From Acidobacteriota bacterium (GTDB lineage: Bacteria; Acidobacteriota; Terriglobia; Acidiferrales; UBA7541): a stretch of 28,144 bases of DNA. This document shows, piece by piece, positions 15,742 to 23,656 of the stretch. Made by a program: the position numbers and the translations under genes. Within the stretch, counting starts at the first letter, position 1; each line of letters begins with the position of its first letter. Where the stretch lies: assembly GCA_016179005.1 (NCBI GenBank), contig JACOSF010000023.1:1-28144 (forward strand), written 5' to 3'. The notes under the pieces are model-generated. The model had not been told where the DNA came from and ran no database searches. It was given only the letters and a program-made list of their open reading frames with translations.

Positions 15742-17313
15742 ATGAACGAAAATAGACAAGTCACAGAACTGTCCGGGACGTGGATAGGGCGCCACCGCAA
15801 TGCCATCAACGTCTTCTCTAACTGGATTGGCTTTGGTTTTGCGGCGGTTGTAAATTTTTTCCTGTCGCCCGTGGTGGTCAATCACCTGGGGAACACCGGG
15901 TACGGCGTCTGGGTGCTCACGGGAACCCTGACCGGGTACCTGGGCCTGTTGGATTTGGGAGTGCGCGGCGCCGCTTCGCGCTACGTCGCCAAGCTGCACA
16001 CCCAGTCGGACCACCAAGGATCGAGCCAGGTGGTTTCCTCCGCGCTCAGCATCTTCGCGGTCGGCGGCGTGCTGGCCATCGTGGTCGCGGCTATCCTGGC
16101 GTTCGGTGTGCTCGGCATTTTTCACATGCCCGCGGAGTTCCAGAGCCAAGCCCGCGTCGTGCTGTTGCTCACCGGAGTCACAGTGGCGACCTCCCTGGTG
16201 GGCGGAGTTTTTGGCGGAGTGCTCACGGGCCTGCAACGCTTCGATATCTCCAACGCTATTGAAATGCTGGGCGTCGCGCTGCGCGCGGTGACGTTCGTCC
16301 TGGCGCTCAAAGCCGGGCAGGGCATTGTGGCGCTCGCCTGGCTGAATGTGGCGTTGTCCGTACTCACAGGGCTCTCCAATCTCGCGGCCAGCCTGCACTT
16401 CTATCCGCAACTCGAGCTCCGGATGTCGCACTGCACCCGCGACGCGTTGCGGATGATTTTCTCCTTCTCCGCGTATTTCTTTCTCCTGGTCGCTGCCAAT
16501 CGGATCGTTCTCTTCGCCGATGTGATCGTGATCGGGCTATTTTTGCCGGTGAGCATGATCACCTTCTTCGCCATCGCTTCGAATCTGATTAATTACGGGC
16601 GCACACTCCTGAGCGGCATTTGGACGGCTACAACGCCGCTGGCCAGCTCGCTGGAAGCCCGCGGAGCCCACGAAGAGCTGACGCGAATGCTGTTGAGCCG
16701 TGCGCGATTCGCCAGCTTGCTGATGCTGCCGATTGGGATCACTTTTCTGCTGCGGGGCAAATCGTTCATCGGGCTGTGGATGGGTGCATCGTACGCAGAA
16801 CCTTCCGGCCTGGTGCTTCAGATTCTGACCGTGTACCTTTTGGTGTCTTCGGGAAACCTCATTTCCAACGCCACCATGCTGGGGATCAGCAAACATAAAG
16901 CTGTCGCGCCTGTCGCCCTGAGCGAAGCCGCGTGCAAGCTGTCACTCAGCGTGGCCCTGATCCGCCCATACGGCATCTACGGGGTTGCCTGGGGCACTAC
17001 GATTCCCAGTGTGATCGTCAGCTTTTTCTTTTGGCCCTGGTATGTGCGGCGAACTCTGGGAATTCCGATCCGGAGCTATGCCTTGGCGGTGTGGGGACAG
17101 CCCTTCGCGGCGGCAGTGCCCTATGCCCTGGTAACGTATCTGGTGGAAAAATATTGGGCGGTTTCGCATTTGCTTCTGTTCTTTGTGCAAGTGGCCGTGG
17201 TGCTGCCGCTGGCGCTGGCGGGCTTCTGGTACGTCTGCTTCACGCGCGCCGAGCGGCAGGAGTATGCAGCCCACTATTTGCAACCATTGATCAAAGCGTT
17301 GCGGCTAGCGTAA
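15742..17313 (+). CDS. wzx: Wzx-type polysaccharide flippase (MOP superfamily)
   Basis: About 523 residues and 12-14 membrane helices. Helix 1 is NVFSNWIGFGFAAVVNFFLSPVVVNHLG, followed by GYGVWVLTGTLTGYLGLLDLGVRGAASRYVAK, a strong Wzx/RfbX signature. It would flip undecaprenyl-linked repeat units to the periplasmic face for the polymerase at 10615. ATG 15742 (MNENRQ) is preferred to the GTG at 15721, which would add a short arginine-rich lead and has no ribosome site. The site for 15742 is itself weak. The 110-base gap before it is the largest since the polymerase, so an internal promoter is possible, but none was recognised. Confidence 0.9.
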   Translation: MNENRQVTELSGTWIGRHRNAINVFSNWIGFGFAAVVNFFLSPVVVNHLGNTGYGVWVLTGTLTGYLGLLDLGVRGAASRYVAKLHTQSDHQGSSQVVSSALSIFAVGGVLAIVVAAILAFGVLGIFHMPAEFQSQARVVLLLTGVTVATSLVGGVFGGVLTGLQRFDISNAIEMLGVALRAVTFVLALKAGQGIVALAWLNVALSVLTGLSNLAASLHFYPQLELRMSHCTRDALRMIFSFSAYFFLLVAANRIVLFADVIVIGLFLPVSMITFFAIASNLINYGRTLLSGIWTATTPLASSLEARGAHEELTRMLLSRARFASLLMLPIGITFLLRGKSFIGLWMGASYAEPSGLVLQILTVYLLVSSGNLISNATMLGISKHKAVAPVALSEAACKLSLSVALIRPYGIYGVAWGTTIPSVIVSFFFWPWYVRRTLGIPIRSYALAVWGQPFAAAVPYALVTYLVEKYWAVSHLLLFFVQVAVVLPLALAGFWYVCFTRAERQEYAAHYLQPLIKALRLA

Positions 17314-17355
17314 GAGGGCAACCGCATTCCGTATAGTGATCCCAGGGACGCAGCG

Positions 17356-19707
17356 GTGACACAACTCCTCAACCCGGGACTGTGGAAGCGGCTGGCGCGA
17401 ATGTCCGCGGCTGAGTTGTTTGACCGCGGGCGGCAGGAAATTGCCAAGCGCCGGGACGCGGCGCTCCATCGTTTGGGCCGTCATTTCGAAGGCGACGCTC
17501 CGCTCGCGGCTGCGCCTGCGCGTGCGCATTTTTTTTTCGAGCCGGACGAATTGGAGGACCGCGCCGCGCTCTTCCGCAGCCGTTTTCCGGAAGAAGCGCA
17601 AGCGCTGCTCGCGCGGGCGGAGCGCATCTGCCGGCACCGCTTTGACCTCCTGGGCTACGAAGACGTCGATTATGGCGGCGAAATCGACTGGCACTTCGAC
17701 GCAGTAAACGGACGGCGTGCGCCGCAGAAGCCGTGGCACAAGATCCGGCTGCTCGAGTTCGAGGAAGTCGGCGACGTCAAGGTCACCTGGGAGCTCAACC
17801 GGCATCAGCATTTTTTCACGCTGGCCCTGGCCGAACGCATGACCCAGGACGGGCGGTTCGCTGGCGAACTGGTGCGGCAGTGGATTTCTTGGCGCGAAGC
17901 AAATCCCTATCCCATCGGCATCAACTGGGCAAGCAGCCTGGAAGTGGCGTTTCGCGCGATGTCGTGGCTGTGGGCGCGGGCGCTGCTCGAGAATTGTCCG
18001 CACCTGCCGGGTGAATTCCGCGTGGGCTTGTTGCGAGCACTTGCACTCGGCGCGCGCCACATCGAAACGCATCTTTCCACTTATTCCTCGCCGAATACTC
18101 ACTTACTGGGCGAAGCCGTAGGACTTTTGTTTATCGGGACTCTTTGTCCGGAGTTGCCGGCGGCGGCACGGTGGCAGCAGAAAGGCTGGCGGATCATCCT
18201 CGAGCACGCGGAGCAAAAGGTGCGCGAGGACGGCTTCTACTTCGAGCAATCCACCTACTACCACGTATATGCGCTCGATTTCTTCCTGCACGCCCGGATC
18301 CTGGCGACAGCGAATGGGATGGCGATACCGGTTGCACTCGACCGGACGATCGAAAAAATGCTGGAGCTGCTTTGCGTGCTGGGGCGCGCGGGCGAGCCGC
18401 CACGCTGGGGCGACGACGACGGCGGGCGCGTCTTCGATCCACGGCGCAACCAAGCGCAACACCTGCTGGATCCGCTCTCGACGGGCGCGGTGCTTTTCGG
18501 CCGCGGAGATTTCAAGAACATCGTGGGCGGGCTGCGTGCGGAGACGCTGTGGCTGTTGGGCCGGCGCGGCGCCGAGAAGTTCGACGAGACTCCCGCGCAT
18601 GCGCCGGCGCGCACGTCCGCCCATTTCGAAGAGAGTGGGATTCATGTGATGGCGGGGTCGCAAGGGCCTCCGCAGCAAGTGGTCATCGATGGTGGGCCGC
18701 TCGGCAGCGGCACCGGGGGCCATGGCCATGCGGATACACTGAGCCTGCACCTCACGGTGGATGGCCACGAATGCCTGGCCGACCCGGGAACATTTCTCTA
18801 TGTGGCGTCGCAGGGCGAGCGCGATGCCTTCCGCGGTTCGGCCGCGCACAACGTGCTCCTCGTGGACGGGAAAGACCACGCGGAAATGGGCGGGCCGTTT
18901 TCGTGGCGTGCGCGGCCAGAAGCGCGAGTCGAACAGTGGGTCACAGCCGAAGAGTTCGACCTGTTTGTGGCCAGCCACGATGGCTACACGCGGCTGCCGC
19001 AGCCGATCACGCACCGCCGCTGGGTTTTTTATCTGCGCAACCGCTTCTGGCTGGTGCGCGACGTCGTGGTGGGGAGTGGTACGCACGACGTGGAAATCAA
19101 CTGGCATCTGGCGCCAGGTTTGCAACCCTCGGCCACCACCGCAAACGTGCTGCGCGCGGAAGTCAGCGCGCGGTCGGCGCTGGCGTTTGTGGCGCCCGAC
19201 GGGCACGATTGGGAGCAGTCACTCGAATCCGGATGGTACTCGCCCGCCTACGGAAAGAAGATACAGAGTCCGCTGCTGCGTTTCCGGCGGCACGCGCAAC
19301 TCCCGGCAGAGTTCGCTACAATGATTTGTGTTACGGGAGCTTTGGCCGAAGCGCCCGAATCACTTTTGCGCATGAAGGGACCTGCGAAAGGCGATGTGTC
19401 CGGCTACGAGTATGCGACGGCGCAAGGGAGCCACGTGCTGATTTTCTCGGACAGCGACTGCGTCTGGAAACTGGGGTCGTGGGCGAGTGACGCGAAAATG
19501 TTCTATTGCCAGCGGGCGCGGGACGGCGCACTCCAGCATTTCGCGCTGGTCCAGGGAAGTTTCGTGGAACACGACGGCCACAAGATCCTTTTCGCGGAGC
19601 GGCGCGTGACGCGGTGTGAAGCGTGGCAGGAAGCCGGTGGCTGGAGAGTTTCCTGCCCGGCCGGCGAATCCGTCCGCGTGGCGGAACAACTGGAAAAGGC
19701 CCACTAG
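17356..19707 (+). CDS. Heparinase II/III family protein (putative polysaccharide lyase)
   Basis: 783 residues. An N-terminal alpha/alpha-toroid (heparinase II/III N-type) has WELNRHQHFFTLALAERM, INWASSLEVAFRAMSWLWA, SSPNTHLLGEAVGLLF (near 248) and the tyrosine-rich FEQSTYYHVYALDFFLHA (near 296). A C-terminal beta-sandwich begins with GGHGHADTLSLHL (near 455) and GSAAHNVLLVDG (near 498), typical of this fold. Family members cleave uronic-acid polysaccharides by beta-elimination. No signal peptide is visible, unusual for a lyase of an exported polymer. GTG 17356 follows AGGGACG and comes 42 bases after the Wzx gene; it ends 2 bases before asnB. A run of nine T (17529-17537) encodes HFFFE. Enzymatic activity is inferred from the family only. 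Confidence 0.85.
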   Translation: MTQLLNPGLWKRLARMSAAELFDRGRQEIAKRRDAALHRLGRHFEGDAPLAAAPARAHFFFEPDELEDRAALFRSRFPEEAQALLARAERICRHRFDLLGYEDVDYGGEIDWHFDAVNGRRAPQKPWHKIRLLEFEEVGDVKVTWELNRHQHFFTLALAERMTQDGRFAGELVRQWISWREANPYPIGINWASSLEVAFRAMSWLWARALLENCPHLPGEFRVGLLRALALGARHIETHLSTYSSPNTHLLGEAVGLLFIGTLCPELPAAARWQQKGWRIILEHAEQKVREDGFYFEQSTYYHVYALDFFLHARILATANGMAIPVALDRTIEKMLELLCVLGRAGEPPRWGDDDGGRVFDPRRNQAQHLLDPLSTGAVLFGRGDFKNIVGGLRAETLWLLGRRGAEKFDETPAHAPARTSAHFEESGIHVMAGSQGPPQQVVIDGGPLGSGTGGHGHADTLSLHLTVDGHECLADPGTFLYVASQGERDAFRGSAAHNVLLVDGKDHAEMGGPFSWRARPEARVEQWVTAEEFDLFVASHDGYTRLPQPITHRRWVFYLRNRFWLVRDVVVGSGTHDVEINWHLAPGLQPSATTANVLRAEVSARSALAFVAPDGHDWEQSLESGWYSPAYGKKIQSPLLRFRRHAQLPAEFATMICVTGALAEAPESLLRMKGPAKGDVSGYEYATAQGSHVLIFSDSDCVWKLGSWASDAKMFYCQRARDGALQHFALVQGSFVEHDGHKILFAERRVTRCEAWQEAGGWRVSCPAGESVRVAEQLEKAH

Positions 19708-19709
19708 CG

Positions 19710-21596
19710 ATGTGTGGAATCTGCGGCGTCTTTCACCAACACGGCAATCGCACCGTCGAGCGGGCCACGCTCGAAGCTATGAACCGGCAAATGATCCACC
19801 GCGGCCCGGACGACGAAGGATTTTTCTTGGGCGGGCCCGTCGGATTTGGCGCGCGGCGCCTGGCCATCGTCGATGTGGCCGCTGGGCACCAGCCTCTTTC
19901 GAATGAAGACGGCAACATCTGGATCGCGTTCAACGGCGAGATCTACAACCATCCCGAATTGCAACCCATGCTGGAAGCGCGCGGGCACCGCTATCGCACC
20001 CATTGCGACACGGAGACCGTTGTCCACTGCTACGAAGAATACGGCGAACGGATGGTGGAGAAGTTGCGCGGCATGTTTGCGTTCGCCATCTGGGATGCGC
20101 CGCGGAAGCGGCTGCTGGTCTACCGCGACCGTCTGGGCATTAAGCCGCTCTACTACTGCCGTCTGGGTGAGACGCTGCTGTTTGCTTCTGAAGTGAAGGT
20201 GTTGCTCGAATACGGCGCGCCGTTCGGCGTGAACGAAGCCGTGCTGGAATGCTACCTGCGGCTCGGCTACGTGCCGGGCGAGCAGACGCTCTTTCGCGAC
20301 ATCTACAAACTCTTGCCCGGCCACTTTCTGGTTGCCGACCAGGGCCAGTCCGAGCTGCGCATCGAGCGCTACTGGAAGCCGCCGTTCGCGCCCGGCGCGG
20401 AGCGCAGCGAAGCGGAATACGCCGCAGAATTTGTCGCGTTGCTCGAGGAGACGGTTGCGCAGCACCGGCTGGGCGAACGGCCGCAGGGAACGTTCCTGAG
20501 CGGCGGCGTGGATTCGAGCTCGATCGTGGCCATCAACGCGCGGCAGGTGCGCGAGCCGGTGATGACCTTCTCCATCGGCTATGCGGAAGAGCGCGACGTC
20601 AGCGAATTCCCCTACGCGCGGAAAGTGGCGCAACAGTACGGCGCGCAGCACCACGAGTTCGAGCTTTCCCTCGGTTCCTTCGCTGAAGCTCTTCCCAAGC
20701 TGGTCTGGCACATGGACGAGCCCGTGGCAGATATGGCCGCCATCCCGCTCTACTTCATCGCCCAGCTCGCGCGCGAGAAAATTACGGTGGTGCATTCCGG
20801 GGAAGGCGCGGACGAAATCCTGGCCGGGTATTCAATCTACTCGAAGATGAAATGGATTTCGGGCTTGCAGAAAAAAGTGGGCGCCCTCGGCTCACGGCTG
20901 CTCGCGCGCAGCCTGAGCCTGCCGGGGCTGCCGGTGCGTGTGAACCGCTACGCCGACTGGCTGGATAAGCCGCTAATGGAACGCTACCAGGGAGTGCGCC
21001 GGCTGCTGACCGAGAATTGGATGCGCAACCTCGGGCGGAATGGTTTTCCCGGAGTGGAACACGCCGCCTACCGCGCGCAGTTTTTTGCTGAGCTCTACGG
21101 CCGCTACCAGGGCGCCGACGAATTGAACCAGATGCTGGCCGCTGACCAGCAAGCCTGGCTGCCGGACGACCTGCTGGTCAAGGCCGATAAGATGACCATG
21201 GCGGCGTCCATCGAGTTGCGCGTGCCGTTTCTGGACCACCGCGTGGTGGAGTTCGCGGGGAACTTGCCGGTGTCGCTGAAATTGCATGACGGCGAGCACA
21301 AGTACCTGCTGAAGAAAATCATGCGGGAGCGGCTGCCGTCGGAAATTTTGGACGCGCCGAAGCGTGGCTTCCCCATCCCGCTCGCGCAATGGTTCCGTGG
21401 AAAACTCCACAACGCGGCGCGCGGCTGGCTGCTGGACTCGCCGTTCCTGCGGAACTATTTCCGCGCCGAACAAATGGAACGCATGCTGGAAACACACCGC
21501 ACCGGACAAGCCGACCTGAGCGGCGAAATTCACGGACTGGCCTGCCTGGGGATTTGGCACGAAGTTTTCGGCCGCCCGGGGAAAAACCCCTCCTGA
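19710..21596 (+). CDS. asnB: Class II glutamine-dependent asparagine synthetase-like amidotransferase
   Basis: 628 residues. The start is fixed at ATG 19710 because Cys2 (MCGICG) is the glutaminase nucleophile; an upstream frame opening is ignored. The glutaminase domain has HRGPDDEG, RLAIVD, FNGEIYNH, DTETVVHCYEEYG and YRDRLGIKPLYY. The synthetase domain has the PP-loop FLSGGVDSSSI (near 262-272), SGEGADEILAGY, DDLLVKADKMTMAASIELRVPFLDH and PKRGFPIPL. In cell-surface loci such proteins often amidate sugars (uronic acids) or lipid-linked acceptors rather than make asparagine. GGAAAAGG about 10 bases upstream is the ribosome site, and it follows the heparinase gene by 2 bases, so the pair is probably co-translated. 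Confidence 0.93.
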   Translation: MCGICGVFHQHGNRTVERATLEAMNRQMIHRGPDDEGFFLGGPVGFGARRLAIVDVAAGHQPLSNEDGNIWIAFNGEIYNHPELQPMLEARGHRYRTHCDTETVVHCYEEYGERMVEKLRGMFAFAIWDAPRKRLLVYRDRLGIKPLYYCRLGETLLFASEVKVLLEYGAPFGVNEAVLECYLRLGYVPGEQTLFRDIYKLLPGHFLVADQGQSELRIERYWKPPFAPGAERSEAEYAAEFVALLEETVAQHRLGERPQGTFLSGGVDSSSIVAINARQVREPVMTFSIGYAEERDVSEFPYARKVAQQYGAQHHEFELSLGSFAEALPKLVWHMDEPVADMAAIPLYFIAQLAREKITVVHSGEGADEILAGYSIYSKMKWISGLQKKVGALGSRLLARSLSLPGLPVRVNRYADWLDKPLMERYQGVRRLLTENWMRNLGRNGFPGVEHAAYRAQFFAELYGRYQGADELNQMLAADQQAWLPDDLLVKADKMTMAASIELRVPFLDHRVVEFAGNLPVSLKLHDGEHKYLLKKIMRERLPSEILDAPKRGFPIPLAQWFRGKLHNAARGWLLDSPFLRNYFRAEQMERMLETHRTGQADLSGEIHGLACLGIWHEVFGRPGKNPS

Positions 21597-21597
21597 A

Positions 21598-21616
21598 CCG
21601 TCCGGTGTCTTGACGG
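21598..21616. terminator. Weak hairpin between convergent genes
   Basis: CCGTC at 21598-21602 pairs with GACGG at 21612-21616 around a 9-base loop, in the 26-base gap between the convergent stops of asnB and the beta-helix gene. The stem is short and only a loose T-containing tract follows. It is a possible bidirectional terminator. Confidence 0.2.
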
Positions 21617-21622
21617 ATTCCT

Positions 21623-23395
21623 CTATCGTGCAGGGGGCTTGACGTTCACCACGACGCCCTCTGTGGCCTTTTCCAGGGCATCGATGTCCGCGCCGGGGTC
21701 CTTGCCGCCGATGCCGGCCTTGCGGTACTTGCTCGAAGGGAGCAGCCGATAATCACCCGCAGCGAAGTTGCGGAACTGCATTTTTTCTAATTTCCCCTCG
21801 AACGAATTCTTGCCGGGATAGGGCACGAGAGCCGGGCCAACGATGACGTTCCTATCGAAGGTGCTATGCGGGGTGTGAAAGGCAAGCGTTACCGATCCGT
21901 CCGCAGTGCCGTTGCCGCCGACGCCGCGCACGCCGCTCCAAACGATGTTGTTGCGGAAGACGAAGCGTTCGGGCAGCCGATTGGGGCCCCGCCCCGGGCC
22001 AGGGCCGGCGAAGAAAGCAATCCACTGGTCTTCAAAAACCGTGTTGTTTTCCAGCACAATGTCGTCAACGGGGCCGATGACCTGAAACATTTTTCCTTCG
22101 CCGCCCCAGACGGCGCTGGAAACATCCTCGACGACGTTATCGTGAATGTGCCAGCGGCGCGCGCGGAGGCAGCCTTCCGGCACCTGATTCTCGGAGCAAA
22201 CCACGTCGGGCGGGGAGGCAGGCCCCTTGCCGTTATCCCCGGGAGAGAAAAAACGGGAATTGATCCAGCTCGAAGCGTGAGCAAATCGGTTGTAGCGAAT
22301 AGTGATGTCCTGCACGCGAGCCTGCGGCACCGCGCCCAGTTCGTGGGCCGGCGTAAGCACCAGCATGTAGCCGCGCTGGCCGCCGGTGGAGGGCCACGTG
22401 TTCTCTACCACGTTGCCTTCGACCAGGATGCGCTGGCCATTCTTCACCTCGAGGTGATTCTTCACTTGCCAGGGGGTGCCGGCGAAGGCGGGATTGCCGG
22501 GGCGCCAGGAGAGCGGCTTGAAAAAATGATTACGGCGAATCTCGATGTCCGACGGCACTACGCCTTCGATCACTTTCGGCGAGCCGCCGAACATCACGTT
22601 TTCGCCGGAGGCTTCCAGATAGTTGTTGACGATCTTCAGCGGCCCCCGAAAGTTCCAGCCGCCGATGGCCTGGGAATCGTTGCCCACCTCGTGGATGTCC
22701 GAAATATAACTATCAATGATGCCGACGTAGTCGGCGCCGATCCAGATGCCCCGACGCATGTTCCCTTGCGGATGGCCATGAATGTAGCAGCGGTCCACGA
22801 TGAAGTGATGGGGCAGGTCGCTGAGCGACGTTGCGCCGGCGGGCAGAGGGGCCAGCGAGAGAATGCCGCTTTGCGTGGCCATGCCCTCCGTCATCCCCAT
22901 CTCAATGCCGATGAAACGGTAGTGATGCGAACGCGCCCGGGCGACGAATGGGCGGCCGTTCATGAAGTTTCCGAGGATCTTGGGCATGAACTGGGCGTGC
23001 AACGCAGGATGGACGCGGGTACCTTCGGGCGCAAGCTTTTCCAGCGCCGAAGTTCGGATGATGATCCAGCCTTCGCCGGAGGTTTTCTCCGTCAGGTTGA
23101 ATTCACCGGGGCAGGTGAGGCTGGCATCAATGACGATGGTGTCACCGAGCGCAGCTTCGTCGATGGTCTTTTGCAGCAGGTTGCAGGCGGAGACGTTACG
23201 CGTCTTGCCGGATTGGACCGGCATCGTCGTGTCCACGAAAACGCGGGGAAGCTCCGAGTGGCCTGCCTGGGGTTTTTCGTCGGAGGGCAGGGGCACGGCG
23301 GAATTCAAGTCAATTGAGCCGCAATACACTGCGGCGAGCAAAAGCAGAAGGCAAGCGAAGCCGAGGGAGCCGTTCATCGTGGTGTGGTTGAGCAT
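21623..23395 (-). CDS. Secreted right-handed beta-helix (pectate-lyase-like) protein
   Basis: 590 residues. Residues 1-25 form a hydrophobic signal segment (GFACLLLLLAAVYCGS); the Cys is preceded by Tyr, so it is not a good lipobox. The body has the repeating strand pattern of parallel beta-helices, with Asn-rich turns: HFIVDRCYIHGH, VGIIDSYISDIH, LKIVNNYLEASGENVMF, IEIRRNHFF, ILVEGNVVENTW, ITIRYNRFAHAS, WHIHDNVVED, IVLENNTVFED and FVFRNNIVWSG. Such proteins bind or cleave polysaccharides. No definite catalytic set could be assigned, so it may be a lyase/epimerase-like enzyme or a binding scaffold. The ATG at 23395 has no ribosome site but lies about 12 bases from a predicted transcript start. 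It is convergent to asnB. Confidence 0.72.
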   Translation of the reverse strand: MLNHTTMNGSLGFACLLLLLAAVYCGSIDLNSAVPLPSDEKPQAGHSELPRVFVDTTMPVQSGKTRNVSACNLLQKTIDEAALGDTIVIDASLTCPGEFNLTEKTSGEGWIIIRTSALEKLAPEGTRVHPALHAQFMPKILGNFMNGRPFVARARSHHYRFIGIEMGMTEGMATQSGILSLAPLPAGATSLSDLPHHFIVDRCYIHGHPQGNMRRGIWIGADYVGIIDSYISDIHEVGNDSQAIGGWNFRGPLKIVNNYLEASGENVMFGGSPKVIEGVVPSDIEIRRNHFFKPLSWRPGNPAFAGTPWQVKNHLEVKNGQRILVEGNVVENTWPSTGGQRGYMLVLTPAHELGAVPQARVQDITIRYNRFAHASSWINSRFFSPGDNGKGPASPPDVVCSENQVPEGCLRARRWHIHDNVVEDVSSAVWGGEGKMFQVIGPVDDIVLENNTVFEDQWIAFFAGPGPGRGPNRLPERFVFRNNIVWSGVRGVGGNGTADGSVTLAFHTPHSTFDRNVIVGPALVPYPGKNSFEGKLEKMQFRNFAAGDYRLLPSSKYRKAGIGGKDPGADIDALEKATEGVVVNVKPPAR

Positions 23396-23413
23396 AGTTT
23401 AAGCGCGGTGGGA

Positions 23414-23443
23414 ACAATATCACTCGCCCACGGCCTCTGTAAA
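23414..23443 (-). promoter_or_regulatory. Candidate sigma-70-type promoter for the beta-helix gene
   Basis: On the minus strand TTTACA (23443-23438) and TATTGT (23419-23414) are separated by 18 bases. The predicted transcript start near 23407 leaves a leader of only about 12 bases before ATG 23395. This fits the absence of a ribosome-binding site. It is a pattern match only. Confidence 0.3.
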
Positions 23444-23553
23444 TTGGACGCCCAAAAGGCCCCCAAGAGTTGGCCGGTTGGCAACGGAATGTGCAGCAGG
23501 CGGTGCCCGATTTGGCGGTGATATGGGATGATTGTCGGTTGGAGTTCGCACGT

Positions 23554-23648
23554 TCCGGCGGAGAGTTTCCCGCCGGACAATACTCTCCTGCGGCCAAGAA
23601 GCGTCTGAAGCCGGTTACGGGCTGCGGCTGGGAACGAGCGTCCGGAGG
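23554..23648 (+). promoter_or_regulatory. Structured mRNA leader (pseudoknot-capable) before the propeller-like gene
   Basis: TCCGGCGG (23554-23561) pairs perfectly with CCGCCGGA (23570-23577), and GGAGAGT (23560-23566) pairs perfectly with ACTCTCC (23582-23588). The two stems compete over two bases or can coexist as an H-type pseudoknot. CCGCCGGA can also pair, with one mismatch, with TCCGGAGG (23641-23648), which contains the ribosome site of the gene at 23657. A cis-acting translation switch is possible. No known riboswitch class was recognised. The rest of 23396-23656 shows nothing else clear. Confidence 0.4.
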
Positions 23649-23656
23649 CTCATGGC

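Noticed and set aside
17332..17337. TATAGT as a -10 box before the heparinase-like gene
   Set aside because: No acceptable -35 element at 16-18 bases and no extended -10; the gene sits in a tight same-strand series.
18103..19206. Open frame of 367 codons on the minus strand inside the heparinase-like gene
   Set aside because: Antisense shadow of a clear family member; no start signal and no recognisable protein features.
21866..23317. Open frame of 483 codons on the plus strand, opposite the beta-helix gene
   Set aside because: No ribosome site, an Arg/Ala/His-rich composition typical of antisense frames in GC-rich DNA, and the minus-strand protein has a signal segment and regular beta-helix repeats.
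23484..23501. TGGCAA-like sigma-54 promoter before the propeller-like gene
   Set aside because: The spacing between GG and GC is 11 rather than 10 bases.
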